34,348 nt of DNA from Zipacnadum sp036504235 (GTDB lineage: Bacteria; Armatimonadota; Zipacnadia; Zipacnadales; Zipacnadaceae). The notes under the pieces are model-generated. The model searched no databases and was not told the DNA's origin. It saw only the letters and a list, made by a program, of their open reading frames with translations. A program made the translations under genes and the position numbers. Location: the NCBI GenBank assembly GCA_036504235.1, contig DASXVN010000014.1, forward strand, positions 1-34,348. The letters are read 5' to 3'. Below, in pieces: positions 21,706 to 30,049 of this stretch (within the stretch, counting starts at the first letter, position 1; each line of letters starts with the position of its first letter).

Positions 21706-22932
21706 GTGCCACATATTATGTTTGTCCCTATCGAAGCAGCGCTGGAAAAGCTGAAAGCCGGAGAGTTTCTGATCGTCGTGGATGACGAGGGCGAGACGAA
21801 CACCGGCGATCTGGTCCTGGCCGCAGAGCAGGCCACCCCCGAACGCGTGAATTTCATGCTGCAACGAGCCCACGGCCTGGTGTGCGTAGCGCTCACCCGA
21901 GATCGCGTGGAGGAACTGAGCCTGCCGCCGATGGTGGCGGAGGCGGAGGACAGTCACCAGGCGGACTTCACCGTGTCGGTGGACGCGCGCGGCGCGGAGA
22001 GCGGCGACAGCGCCGAGGGCCGCGCGGCAACCATCCGGGCGCTGGTGGACCCGGCGACCAAGCCGCTGGACCTGGCCAAACCGGGGCACATCTTCCCCAT
22101 CCGCGCCGCCGAGGGCGGGGTCCTGCAGCGCGTGGGCCACACCGAGGCCGCGGTGGACCTGGCGCGGCTGGCCGGGCTGACCCCGGCGGGCGCGACCTGC
22201 CAGATTCTGGACGCTTCCGGCCGGGCCGCCAACCTGGCCGAGTTGCAGCAGTTCGCCAGCCTCTACGGGCTGAGCATGATCTCCATCGCCGACCTGATTC
22301 GCTACCGGCGCCGGACCGAGCACCTCATCAAGCGAGGCGCGGCGACGCATCTGCCCACCCTGTGGGGCGACTTCCAGGTGGTGGTCTTCACCAGCCTGCT
22401 GGATGGGACCGACTACCTCGCGATCATCAAGGGCGAGCCGGCGACCTGCGAGGTCCCGCTGGTGCGCGTCCACTCGGGCTGCGTGACCGGCGATGTGCTG
22501 GGCTCGCTCAAGTGCGACTGCGGCTGGCAACTGCAGGCCGCGCTGCGCAAGATTGAGGAGGCGGGCTGCGGCGTGGTGGTCTACGTGGCGGCGCACGAGG
22601 GCCGTGGGATCGGCCTGGCCAACAAGATCGCCGCCTATCACCTGCAGGATGAGGGCCTGGACACCGTGGAGGCCAACGAGGCGCTGGGCTTTGGCCCGGA
22701 CCTGCGGGACTACGGCATCGGCGCGCAGGTGCTGGCCGATCTGGGCATCACCAAGATGCGCCTGATGACCAATAACCCGGCCAAGTTCGCGGCCATGGAG
22801 GGCTACGGGCTGCAGGTCGTGGAGCGCGTACCGCTGGAGGCCACGCCCAACCCCTGCAACGCGCACTACCTGGATACCAAGCGCGAGAAGATGGGACACC
22901 TGCTAGAGGGCGCCTCGAGCGAGACGGAGTGA
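21706..22932 (+). CDS. ribBA: RibBA: degenerate DHBP synthase domain fused to GTP cyclohydrolase II
   Basis: A 408-residue fusion. The C-terminal GTP cyclohydrolase II (~203-408) is nearly standard: HSGCVTGDVLGSLKCDCGWQL zinc site (split Cys-x10-Cys-x-Cys), EGRGIGLANKI, DTVEANEALGF, TNNPAKF and HYLDTKREKMGHLL. The RQ before EGRG is AH. The N-terminal DHBP synthase half aligns well but has lost key residues. The acidic loop DDEDRENEGD of E. coli RibB is DDEGETNTGD here, replacing Arg37, Glu38 and Glu40 by Glu30, Thr31 and Thr33. The GVTTGVSAADR loop is GAESGDSAEGR, and Glu174 is Gln166. His128 and His145 (E. coli His136, His153) remain. Start GTG 21706 is supported by GGAGG 8-10 nt upstream. 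RibB activity is doubtful. Confidence 0.93.
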   Translation: MPHIMFVPIEAALEKLKAGEFLIVVDDEGETNTGDLVLAAEQATPERVNFMLQRAHGLVCVALTRDRVEELSLPPMVAEAEDSHQADFTVSVDARGAESGDSAEGRAATIRALVDPATKPLDLAKPGHIFPIRAAEGGVLQRVGHTEAAVDLARLAGLTPAGATCQILDASGRAANLAELQQFASLYGLSMISIADLIRYRRRTEHLIKRGAATHLPTLWGDFQVVVFTSLLDGTDYLAIIKGEPATCEVPLVRVHSGCVTGDVLGSLKCDCGWQLQAALRKIEEAGCGVVVYVAAHEGRGIGLANKIAAYHLQDEGLDTVEANEALGFGPDLRDYGIGAQVLADLGITKMRLMTNNPAKFAAMEGYGLQVVERVPLEATPNPCNAHYLDTKREKMGHLLEGASSETE

Positions 22933-22970
22933 CCGGATAATACCTCGAACCGAGGACAAGGAGACAGGAA

Positions 22971-23438
22971 ATGGCCAAGCTGATTGAAGGGCAAATGGAG
23001 GGCAAGGGCCTCAAATTCGGGGTCATCGTGGCGCGCTACAACAGCTTTATCACCGGGCATCTGCTCGACGGCGTCAAGGACGGCCTCGCGCGCAACGGCG
23101 CGGCGGATGAGGACCTGACCATCATGTACGTGCCGGGGGCCTTTGAGATTCCGCTGGCGGCGCTGAAAATGGCGCAGTCCGGCAAGTTCGACGCGGTCAT
23201 CACCATCGGCGCCGTGATCCGCGGCACCACGCCGCATTTCGATTTTGTGGCCGGTGAGTGTGCCAAAGGCGTGGCCATGGCGTCTATGCAGACCGGGGTG
23301 CCGGTGATCTTCGGCGTCATCACCACCGACACCATCGAGCAGTCCGTCGAGCGGGCCGGCGCGCGCATGGGCAACAAGGGCTTTGAGGCCGCGCTGACCG
23401 CCATCGAGATGGTCAACTCACTGCGTCAGATCGGGTAG
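22971..23438 (+). CDS. ribH: 6,7-dimethyl-8-ribityllumazine synthase
   Basis: A 155-residue lumazine synthase, which condenses the RibD-pathway pyrimidine with 3,4-dihydroxy-2-butanone 4-phosphate, usually as a pentamer or icosahedral shell. Family motifs are intact: VARYNSFITGHLLDG (substrate aromatic/Asn), VPGAFEIPLA, GAVIRGTTPHFDFV with the catalytic His, and FGVITTDTIEQSVERAG...NKGFEAA. AAGGAGACAGG lies just upstream of the ATG. It needs a DHBP donor that the degenerate RibB half upstream may not supply. The protease gene begins 13 bp after its stop. Confidence 0.96.
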   Translation: MAKLIEGQMEGKGLKFGVIVARYNSFITGHLLDGVKDGLARNGAADEDLTIMYVPGAFEIPLAALKMAQSGKFDAVITIGAVIRGTTPHFDFVAGECAKGVAMASMQTGVPVIFGVITTDTIEQSVERAGARMGNKGFEAALTAIEMVNSLRQIG

Positions 23439-23451
23439 GAGGGTGAAGCTG

Positions 23452-24564
23452 GTGAGCCACAGGACCAACTGGGCGGGAATTCTGTTCGTTTCCTTACTGG
23501 TAGGCCTCGTCGGGGGCTTGGGCGGGGCGTACCTGTATGCCCGGTATGCGCCGTCGGCCTCCGGGCCGGTGCTGGGCGCCTCCACGGCGACGCCGCGCGT
23601 GGTGTCCGTGGACAATTCCCAGAGCGCGATCGTGCAGGCGGCCGCCAAGGCCTCCCCGGCCGTGGTCACCATCACCGCCACCTCGCAGGTCGCGGGGCAG
23701 GGGCCTTTCGGCATGTTCGGCGCGCCGCAGATGCGCCGCAGCCTGGGCTCCGGGTTCTTCTTCGAGCAGGACGGCAAGCGCCTGATTCTGACCAACTCCC
23801 ACGTGATCGCGGGTGCCGACAAGCTGACCGTGCACATGATTGACGGCACGGTGTTCGACGCCAAGATCGTGGGCGCCAGCCCCATGGACGTGGCGGTGCT
23901 GGAGCCGATCAAGGGCCCGGCCCACCCGCCCGCGCTGGCGCTGGGCGACTCGGATACCATTCCAGTGGGCTCCTGGGTCATCGCGGTGGGCAGCCCCTTT
24001 GGCTTCGACAACACGGTTACCGTCGGCGTGGTCAGCCGCAAGGGCTACACCCAGGTGGGCGAGAACGACAGCCGCTACCTGATCCAGACGGACACGGCGA
24101 TCAACAGCGGCAACAGCGGCGGGCCGCTGATTGACCTGGGCGCGAACGTGATTGGCATTAACGAGATGATCTTCAGCCCCACCCAGACCAACCTGGGCAT
24201 CGGCTGGGCCATCCCGGTCAACGAAGTCAAGCAACTCATGTCGCTGCTGATCAACGGCGGCCCCTGGATTGGCGTGGCCACCCTCACCAACAGCGCGGGG
24301 TTGGCCCGCGCCCTGGGCCTGGCGGCCGACACCGGCGTGGTCCTGATGAAGGTGTCGGCGGACAGCCCCGCGGCGAAGGCCGGCCTGCGCGCCGGCGACG
24401 TCGTCATGCAGGCGGATGGCGCGGCCGTCAAGACCGCAGATGAACTGACGAAGGCGATCCTCAAGCACCGCATCGGCGACCAGATCACCATGACGGTGCA
24501 GCGGGGACGCGAGCAACTAGCCGCACAGGTGGAGGCCGGAAAAGTGCCGGCCAACATGCGCTGA
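23452..24564 (+). CDS. HtrA/DegP-like serine protease with PDZ domain
   Basis: A 370-residue envelope protease. An N-terminal membrane anchor (GILFVSLLVGLVGGLGGAYLYARY, ~9-31) is followed by a trypsin-like domain with His117 (TNSHVIAG), Asp146 (SPMDVAVL) and Ser222 (NSGNSGGPLIDLG). One PDZ domain begins near 275 and contains SPAAKAGLRAGDVVMQADG. It is expected on the periplasmic side and degrades or refolds damaged proteins. Start GTG 23452 is preferred: AGGAGG (23437-23442) is 9 nt before it, whereas the in-frame GTG 23443 would abut the site with no spacing. It follows ribH by 13 bp and may be read through from the rib promoter. Confidence 0.92.
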   Translation: MSHRTNWAGILFVSLLVGLVGGLGGAYLYARYAPSASGPVLGASTATPRVVSVDNSQSAIVQAAAKASPAVVTITATSQVAGQGPFGMFGAPQMRRSLGSGFFFEQDGKRLILTNSHVIAGADKLTVHMIDGTVFDAKIVGASPMDVAVLEPIKGPAHPPALALGDSDTIPVGSWVIAVGSPFGFDNTVTVGVVSRKGYTQVGENDSRYLIQTDTAINSGNSGGPLIDLGANVIGINEMIFSPTQTNLGIGWAIPVNEVKQLMSLLINGGPWIGVATLTNSAGLARALGLAADTGVVLMKVSADSPAAKAGLRAGDVVMQADGAAVKTADELTKAILKHRIGDQITMTVQRGREQLAAQVEAGKVPANMR

Positions 24565-24661
24565 CCCTGGGCGCGGCGCACGATGCTGAGCGACGGGCGC
24601 TCCTATCCGGGGCGCCTGTTTGCTGACCCTAACCGAAACGAGACCCTGGAGGTACCTAGCT

Positions 24662-25762
24662 GTGATTTATCGTGAGTATGGAAAGACGGGCAAGTTCGTT
24701 TCCGCCCTGGGCTTCGGCGCCATGCGCGTGCCCAAGGACCATGACGAGTCGGTGGAGCTGCTCCGGCACGCGCTGGACCTGGGCGTCAATTTCCTGGACA
24801 CCGCCATGTTCTATGTGGGCGGCGAGAGCGAGATCATGGTCGGCAAGGCCATGAAGGGGCGCCGGGACCAGATCTATCTGTCCACCAAGAACGCCTGCGA
24901 CGTCTGGACCAACGAGGCCTGGCAGCAGCGCCTGGAGCTATCCCTGACCAAGCTGGACACGGACTACATTGACTTCTACGAGGTGGTCCACGGCCTGACC
25001 TGGGAGGACTATACCGAGCGGTTTAGCAAGCCCGGCGGCGGCCTGGAGGCGGCCTTCCAGGCCAAGGAGCAGGGCCTGATCCGGCACCTGTGCATGTCCT
25101 GCCACGACACGCCGGAGAACATGATCAAGTTGATTGACGAGGGCTGGCTGGAGGGGATGATCGTCCAGTACAACCTGCTCGACCGCCGCAACGAGCCGGC
25201 CCTGCAGTACGCGCACGAGAAGGGCCTGGGCGTGGTCATCATGGGGCCGGTGGCCGGCGGGCGACTGGCGCACCGTTCGGAGCTAATGGCGAGCATGGGC
25301 GGGGCCACGGTGGGCTCCATCCCCGAGCTGGCTCTGCGCTTTGTCCTGGCCAATCCGAACGTGACCTGCGCCATCTCCGGCATGAACACCAGGGCGCAGA
25401 TCGACGAGAATGTCGCCACCGCGAGCCGCGAGGAGCTGCTCAGCCCGGCAGAGCTGGCGGCCATCCAGCAGGCGACGGAAGAGAACCGGCAACTGGCCGA
25501 CCTGTACTGCACCGGCTGCCGCTATTGCGTGCCCTGCCCGCAGGGGGTGGCGATTCCGGAGATTTTCTCGATGATGAACTACCACCGCGTGTGGGGGCTG
25601 ACCGATCTGGCCCGCGAGCAGTATGCCAAGCTGGGCCCGGACAATGAGCACGGCCAGCGCCGCGCGGACGCCTGTATCGAGTGCGGCCAGTGCGAGGAGA
25701 AGTGCCCGCAGAAGATTCCCATCATGGCGCAGCTCAAGGAGTCACACGAGGCGCTCAGCTAA
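24662..25762 (+). CDS. Aldo/keto reductase with C-terminal double [4Fe-4S] ferredoxin domain
   Basis: A 366-residue protein. The AKR barrel (~1-280) keeps the catalytic tetrad D46, Y51, K76 and H110 (FLDTAMFYVGGESE, LSTKNACD, YEVVHGL). The C-terminal part binds two [4Fe-4S] clusters: CTGCRYCVPCPQGVAIPEIF and CIECGQCEEKCPQKIPI. This architecture is common in anaerobes, where it links ferredoxin-level electrons to carbonyl reduction; the substrate is unknown. Start GTG 24662 is chosen because GGAGGT lies 8 nt upstream and the protein then begins with the family-like MIYREYGKTG. It ends at a bidirectional terminator. A partnership with the Hdr-Flx system is inferred from chemistry only. Confidence 0.93.
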   Translation: MIYREYGKTGKFVSALGFGAMRVPKDHDESVELLRHALDLGVNFLDTAMFYVGGESEIMVGKAMKGRRDQIYLSTKNACDVWTNEAWQQRLELSLTKLDTDYIDFYEVVHGLTWEDYTERFSKPGGGLEAAFQAKEQGLIRHLCMSCHDTPENMIKLIDEGWLEGMIVQYNLLDRRNEPALQYAHEKGLGVVIMGPVAGGRLAHRSELMASMGGATVGSIPELALRFVLANPNVTCAISGMNTRAQIDENVATASREELLSPAELAAIQQATEENRQLADLYCTGCRYCVPCPQGVAIPEIFSMMNYHRVWGLTDLAREQYAKLGPDNEHGQRRADACIECGQCEEKCPQKIPIMAQLKESHEALS

Positions 25763-25787
25763 CCGACCAGCCCGCCTCCCCGCCACA

Positions 25788-25826
25788 AAACAAACGGGCG
25801 CCCCCAGAGGGACGCCCGTTTTGCTT
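25788..25826. terminator. Bidirectional rho-independent terminator
   Basis: AAACGGGCG (25792-25800) and CGCCCGTTT (25813-25821) pair with a 12-nt loop. The plus strand continues TTGCTT, and the minus strand runs into TTTGTTTTG. It lies between the convergent aldo/keto reductase and solute-binding protein genes and suits both. Confidence 0.8.
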
Positions 25827-25857
25827 GGTCTGCAGTGACGCCGGTCCGGGGTCCAGC

Positions 25858-27114
25858 CTACTTCTCGACGCCGGTCGGCGCGCCGGTCGCCGGGGGGGTG
25901 ACGGTGCCGCGCAGCATTTCCTCGGCCGCGGCGAGAGCCTCGGCGGGCGCGGACCGGCCGCTGACCGCCAGGTAAATCGCATAGTCCAGGGCGTTGGCCA
26001 GCGCTACCGGCTGCCCCGGCGGGGAGAGACGGGCCGTGGTCAGCGTGGGCAGCAGCGTGGTCAGCAGCGGGTCGGCGGACTTCTTCACCAGGTCCTGCTG
26101 CACCGGCAGCCCACCCCACGCCACCAGCTTCTCCTGCGCACTGGCGGTCAGGATGAACTGGGCGAACTCCGTGGCCAACGCCACCGATTTGCCCTTGGCC
26201 ATGACGGCCAGGCCATCGCCCATGATGTGCTGAGCCTCCGAAGCGCCCCGCGGCAGCGGCAGCACCTGATAGGCCGGGACGCCGGTCGCGCCTTTCAGCC
26301 CGCGGGCCGCCCAGGTGTCGCTGAACACCATGCCCACCCGGCCGGCGGCGAAAGCGGACTCCAGCTCGTTCTGCGTCCAGGACAGCACCTCGGGCTGGGC
26401 GGCGTGGGCCAGCGCACAGAAGTTGGTCAGCGCCTTCAGCTTGGCCGGGGCGGTCAGGTCCACCGCGCCCTCTGCGCCCACCAGCGAGTCGCCCTCCGCC
26501 CAGATCATCTCCTGCAACAACGCCGCGCCCCCGCCGGCCCGCGCGCCGGGCAGGCCGATCGCGTAGACCTGCGGCGGCGAGGACAGCCCCGGGAGCAGCG
26601 CCAGCACCTGGTCCCAGTTCTCCGGAGCCTGAAGATGCTTGGCCTGCAGCAGGTCGGAGCGGATCAGCAGCACCCGTGCGGCCACGCCCCAGGGCACCGC
26701 TTTCACCTGCCCGCCGGTGGTGAACAGACTCCATACTGAGGGCGTGATCTTCCGCCCGGCATCGGACTGCGCCGCGGCGTCAAGCGAGGCGAAAGAGGCT
26801 TGGAACTGGGGCAGCCACGTGCTGCTGATCACGGTGAGATCGGGCGCGGAGGCCGGGTCCAGAGCCCACTGCTGCAGCAAGGGATAAGCGGTGAGCGTGG
26901 CACGACGGCGGAGACTAACCACCACGCTCGGATGACGCTGTTGGAAGCTCCAGGTGAGGTCATTGAGGGGGCCCAGGTCGGAGGCGGCGCCGTCATACCA
27001 GACGGCAATCTCCAAATGCGTAGGCTCGGCGGGCGTTTCCGCGCTCCCGGCGGAACCCGCGGCCAGCAGCACCGCAACCAGGCTCAGCGCTAACGGCAGT
27101 CGCAACTGACTCAT
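25858..27114 (-). CDS. Extracellular solute-binding protein, family 1 (sugar ABC transporter)
   Basis: A 418-residue ABC importer binding protein of the maltose/sn-glycerol-phosphate type. The signal peptide (MSQLRLPLALSLVAVLLAAGSAGSAE) has no lipobox Cys, so it is probably periplasmic rather than a lipoprotein. Typical features are the N-terminal strand LEIAVWYDG, a Trp/Phe-rich segment (LNDLTWSFQQRHPSVVVSL), PDLTVISSTWLPQF, AVPWGVAARVLLIRSDLL, and GRVGMVFSDTWAARGL with DGLAVMAKGK. Start ATG 27114 is chosen: GGGAGGG is about 9 nt upstream, while the in-frame TTG at 27120 is too close to it. No permease or ATPase genes adjoin it. The ligand is unknown. Confidence 0.9.
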   Translation of the reverse strand: MSQLRLPLALSLVAVLLAAGSAGSAETPAEPTHLEIAVWYDGAASDLGPLNDLTWSFQQRHPSVVVSLRRRATLTAYPLLQQWALDPASAPDLTVISSTWLPQFQASFASLDAAAQSDAGRKITPSVWSLFTTGGQVKAVPWGVAARVLLIRSDLLQAKHLQAPENWDQVLALLPGLSSPPQVYAIGLPGARAGGGAALLQEMIWAEGDSLVGAEGAVDLTAPAKLKALTNFCALAHAAQPEVLSWTQNELESAFAAGRVGMVFSDTWAARGLKGATGVPAYQVLPLPRGASEAQHIMGDGLAVMAKGKSVALATEFAQFILTASAQEKLVAWGGLPVQQDLVKKSADPLLTTLLPTLTTARLSPPGQPVALANALDYAIYLAVSGRSAPAEALAAAEEMLRGTVTPPATGAPTGVEK

Positions 27115-27150
27115 CTGCAATCGCCCTCCCAGCCTACCAGGGTCCCGTAC

Positions 27151-27190
27151 GAAGCAAAAGGCGGAGGGCCCCGGGGGGTAACCTCCGCCT
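27151..27190 (-). terminator. Rho-independent terminator of the Met/Gly-rich protein gene
   Basis: On the minus strand GGCGGAGG (27189-27182) pairs with CCTCCGCC (27167-27160), followed by TTTTGCTTC. It lies just downstream of the gene at 27210-29093 and upstream of the solute-binding protein. Confidence 0.7.
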
Positions 27191-27209
27191 GGTGTAACTG
27201 GCCGCGGGG

Positions 27210-29093
27210 TTAGCTCTGCGGCTGGCCGCGGTTCAGGCCCTTGCCCGCAATCTGCCGCACCTCACGCACGGTGATCGTGGTGTCCACGTTGATAACACCC
27301 TTAACCGGGGGCGCCATCATCGCCATACCGCCGCCGCCCATGCCGCCCATACCACCGGGCATCCCGCCGGGAGGCATGCCGCCCGGGGGCATCTCGCCAC
27401 CCATGCCCATCGCGCCCATTAGCGGCGGCATCATGCCGCCAAACGGCGGAGGGGGCGCGCCGCCCATGCCGCCGCCCATGCCGCCCATCGCGCCGCCCAT
27501 ACCGGTACCGACGCCGAGCATGCGGCCAATGAGGTCCTGCGCGTCAGTGTGCACGATGTCGCGGAAATCGAGGGGCTCGGTGCCCATCATGCCGCCCCCG
27601 CCCATGGGGCCACCCATCGCGCCGCCCATGCCGCCGGTCATCGGCGGGGGGGCCAAGATGCGGATGATCTTCTTGGTAATAGTGTCCTCGAAGGACACGA
27701 AGCGCCCCTCGTCAATCGCAAAGTAGGCCACGCGCTGGATGGTGACGTCGCCCTTCAGGGTGCCCAGGGGCTCGCCATTGGGGCCCGTTTGGTTCGTCAT
27801 GCCCATCATGCCGCCCATGCCGGGACCGCCGCCCATGCCGGGCATCCCGCCGGGCATGGCGCCGCCCGCCGGACCCGCGCCGCCGCCGGGGCCGCCGATG
27901 GCGCCGAGAACGCCGCCGGGGCCGCCCATCCCGCCCGTGCTAGGGTGGGGGTTGCCGGGCAGGTCCCAGGGAATCTCTACATCGGTCTCGGTGTGGCTGG
28001 CCGTGATCCGGGCGCAGCGATAGCGCCCGCGATACTCGAAGCCCTCCAGGCGGAAGCTGGCCTCGACCACCCTCGCCTTGCTGTCGGTGAGGCCCGTGAT
28101 CATACCCATTTTGCCGGTCCAGGCCGCGCCGGACATGACCGCCTGCGCGGGCAACTCCATGTAGAAGCCTCCCATGGGGAACGTGGGAGAATCCTCGTGC
28201 ATCGGCTGGAAAACACCGTTCGCCATGACCTTGAAGCGGTACAACTCGCCGCTCGTGGGTCGGTCCACCATCGAGCCGGGGAGCCAGCCGGTGAACTTGT
28301 CGGGCACGTTGCTCTTCATCTTGCCCGTCTTCTCGTCGGCCTTCTTGGGCCACACCCAGTTCACCAGGTAGTAGCCCCGCTGCAGGTCATCATCAACCAC
28401 GCCGCGGCCGGTGGCCATCGGGGAGAGAACCTCCACCGTCCAGGACGCCTCGCCCTTGATCTTAATATTGGAGGGGACGCCGGTCGTCTGCGCGCCCATG
28501 CCCATGCCGCCGCCCATACCCATGCCCCCGGGGGGCATACCCATACCGCCGCCCATTCCGGGCGGGCCGCCGGCGGTCATCTCGGGCGGGTTGCGGAGCG
28601 CGTCGCCGGCCTTGCCGGGGACGTCCACCACCTGGTCGCCCTGCATTTCATACTGGAAAATGTCGCCACGGTCGTAGATCGGGCGTAGCAACACGCTGCC
28701 GCCCAGCGCACTGGCGTCAATGGTGTTGCGCACGTGGAGCGTGATGGTGGCCTTGTTCTGCAGGCGGCCCGAGGCGTCGTAGCCCGCCGCCTCCACGGCA
28801 TAGTCGCCATCCGGGTAGAGCGGCTGCCCGGTGTCCCCGCGCTCGGCGGTGTCCCAATCGTAGCGGAAGGGGGCAGTGGTGGCGATACCGTATTTCTGAG
28901 CCGTGCCGAAGCGGTAGGAAATCCAGCCGTCGGTGGGGTTGGGCTTGGAGGCCTGGACCGTCACGACGCCAAAGACGGTAGCGCCGTCCGCGGGGGCCTC
29001 CAGCTTGACTTGCGCTTGCGCGGCGAGGGGAGCCAACAGCGTCACCGCCGCCAGCAGGAGTAGGGCCAGGCAAACTGCGGGTTGTAGTCTCAT
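27210..29093 (-). CDS. Secreted protein with four Met/Gly/Pro-rich insertions
   Basis: A 627-residue exported protein of no recognised family. The signal peptide is MRLQPAVCLALLLLAAVTLLAPLAAQAQ. Residues ~30-120 look like an Ig-like/cadherin-type domain (VKLEAPADGATVFGVVTVQASKP...YDASGRLQNKATITLHVRN). The ordered remainder is interrupted by low-complexity tracts of MGGG, PGGM and GMGM at roughly 175-205, 388-430, 492-512 and 540-600. Between these the sequence is ordinary (GEASWTVEVLSPMATGRG..., TLKGDVTIQRVAYFAIDEGRFVSFEDTITKK). Such tracts would be flexible and Met-rich, possibly metal-binding or adhesive. The same region is the likeliest in the window to contain assembly errors, because its DNA is repetitive. 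Confidence 0.8.
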   Translation of the reverse strand: MRLQPAVCLALLLLAAVTLLAPLAAQAQVKLEAPADGATVFGVVTVQASKPNPTDGWISYRFGTAQKYGIATTAPFRYDWDTAERGDTGQPLYPDGDYAVEAAGYDASGRLQNKATITLHVRNTIDASALGGSVLLRPIYDRGDIFQYEMQGDQVVDVPGKAGDALRNPPEMTAGGPPGMGGGMGMPPGGMGMGGGMGMGAQTTGVPSNIKIKGEASWTVEVLSPMATGRGVVDDDLQRGYYLVNWVWPKKADEKTGKMKSNVPDKFTGWLPGSMVDRPTSGELYRFKVMANGVFQPMHEDSPTFPMGGFYMELPAQAVMSGAAWTGKMGMITGLTDSKARVVEASFRLEGFEYRGRYRCARITASHTETDVEIPWDLPGNPHPSTGGMGGPGGVLGAIGGPGGGAGPAGGAMPGGMPGMGGGPGMGGMMGMTNQTGPNGEPLGTLKGDVTIQRVAYFAIDEGRFVSFEDTITKKIIRILAPPPMTGGMGGAMGGPMGGGGMMGTEPLDFRDIVHTDAQDLIGRMLGVGTGMGGAMGGMGGGMGGAPPPPFGGMMPPLMGAMGMGGEMPPGGMPPGGMPGGMGGMGGGGMAMMAPPVKGVINVDTTITVREVRQIAGKGLNRGQPQS

Positions 29094-29115
29094 TGCTTAC
29101 GCCCCTTTAGCAGGT

Positions 29116-29643
29116 TCACGCCTCGGCGCATTCGGTGGCAGACGCACCGGTCCGCGTAGCCATTATCTTCCTCAGAACCGGTCCCACCTGCTCGGCGCAG
29201 GCGTCGAGGGACTGGGGAACCACCCGGGTCTCACCCACGGTGGAGATAAAATTGGTGTCACCCGCCCAGCGGGGGATGACGTGCAGGTGCAAATGGTCGT
29301 CAATGCCGGCCCCGGCCGCTTGCCCCAGGTTCATCCCGAGGTTCACCCCGTCCGGCCGGAGACACTGGCTCAAGGCCTCGATGCAGCCCTGCGCCAGGTC
29401 CATAATCTCCGCCAACTCCTCGCCGCCCAGGGCGGTGAAGTCGCTCAGATGCCGCGTCGGCACCACCATGAGGTGACCGCTGTTGTACGGAAAGCGGTTG
29501 AGCACGACGTAAGCGGCCTGGCCCCGATACAGAACGTGGCTGTCCTCCGCGTCGGTCTCCGCGGCCATCCGGCAGAGCACACACGTATCCGACCGGGCAC
29601 TGGTCACGTAATCCATCCTCCAAGGCGCCCACAGGTGCTTCAT
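29116..29643 (-). CDS. HIT-family hydrolase / AP4A phosphorylase-like
   Basis: A 175-residue cytoplasmic nucleotide hydrolase or phosphorylase of the HIT superfamily. The N-terminus MKHLWAPWRMDYV ... CVLC is characteristic of the Ap4A-phosphorylase-like branch, where the cysteines help bind zinc. GHLMVVPTRH and the histidine triad HLHLHV (in GAGIDDHLHLHVIPRW) are intact. It starts 3 bp after the secG stop on the same strand and is therefore co-transcribed. Its role is probably removal of dinucleoside polyphosphates or adenylylated products. The exact substrate is not determined by the sequence. Confidence 0.93.
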   Translation of the reverse strand: MKHLWAPWRMDYVTSARSDTCVLCRMAAETDAEDSHVLYRGQAAYVVLNRFPYNSGHLMVVPTRHLSDFTALGGEELAEIMDLAQGCIEALSQCLRPDGVNLGMNLGQAAGAGIDDHLHLHVIPRWAGDTNFISTVGETRVVPQSLDACAEQVGPVLRKIMATRTGASATECAEA

Positions 29644-29646
29644 TGA

Positions 29647-29907
29647 CTAGCCGCCCAGACCGCCGCCGAAGGTGCTCGGGTGCGCCTCCATGATGGCGAT
29701 GAAGAGGCAAGACAGAATCCAGACGACAGCGCTGATCTTGAGGATCCGCGAGAGCAACTCGTCGGCGCCGCCTTTGTGCGAGCTGGAATCCCCGCCGCCC
29801 CCCATGGCCGCGGAGAAGCCCGCGTCCGGGTTGCCGGTCTGCAAACACATGCACGCGATGACGGAGATTCCCGCCAGAGCGGCGATTACCGTGAAGAAAA
29901 TAATCAT
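29647..29907 (-). CDS. secG: Preprotein translocase subunit SecG
   Basis: An 86-residue inner-membrane protein of the SecYEG channel. It has two hydrophobic helices (IIFFTVIAALAGISVIACMCLQTG, 2-25, and ILKISAVVWILSCLFIAIM, ~55-73) separated by a Gly/Ser-rich cytoplasmic loop with the SecG-typical pattern (SAAMGGGGDSSSHKGGADELLSR). The C-terminal Gly-rich tail is short. GGGACC precedes the ATG, and a strong hairpin lies upstream at 29930-29957. The HIT gene follows by 3 bp. Confidence 0.92.
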   Translation of the reverse strand: MIIFFTVIAALAGISVIACMCLQTGNPDAGFSAAMGGGGDSSSHKGGADELLSRILKISAVVWILSCLFIAIMEAHPSTFGGGLGG

Positions 29908-29929
29908 TGGTCCCTTTCAGCCTCCCAAG

Positions 29930-29957
29930 CGTCTGTCTCGCTGAGAGGAGACAGACG
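29930..29957. promoter_or_regulatory. Perfect 10-bp hairpin upstream of secG
   Basis: CGTCTGTCTC (29930-29939) and GAGACAGACG (29948-29957) form a perfect stem with an 8-nt loop, 23 bp upstream of the secG ATG on the minus strand. There is no U-tract in either direction, so it is not a typical terminator. It could be an operator dyad or a structured 5' leader. Confidence 0.5.
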
Positions 29958-30049
29958 TTCAAACCTAAGGATATTCTACCCCACCGGGCCTAGGCAGTCA
30001 AGGTGGGTGGAACGTGGAAAAGGGCCACGGCGGAGAAGGGGCGGTCCTT

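Noticed and set aside
27549..28688. Plus-strand reading frame of about 380 codons opposite the Met/Gly-rich gene
   Set aside because: It is a His/Ala/Gly-rich shadow of the repetitive ATG/GGC codons on the other strand. The minus-strand frame has a signal peptide and terminator and is the real gene.
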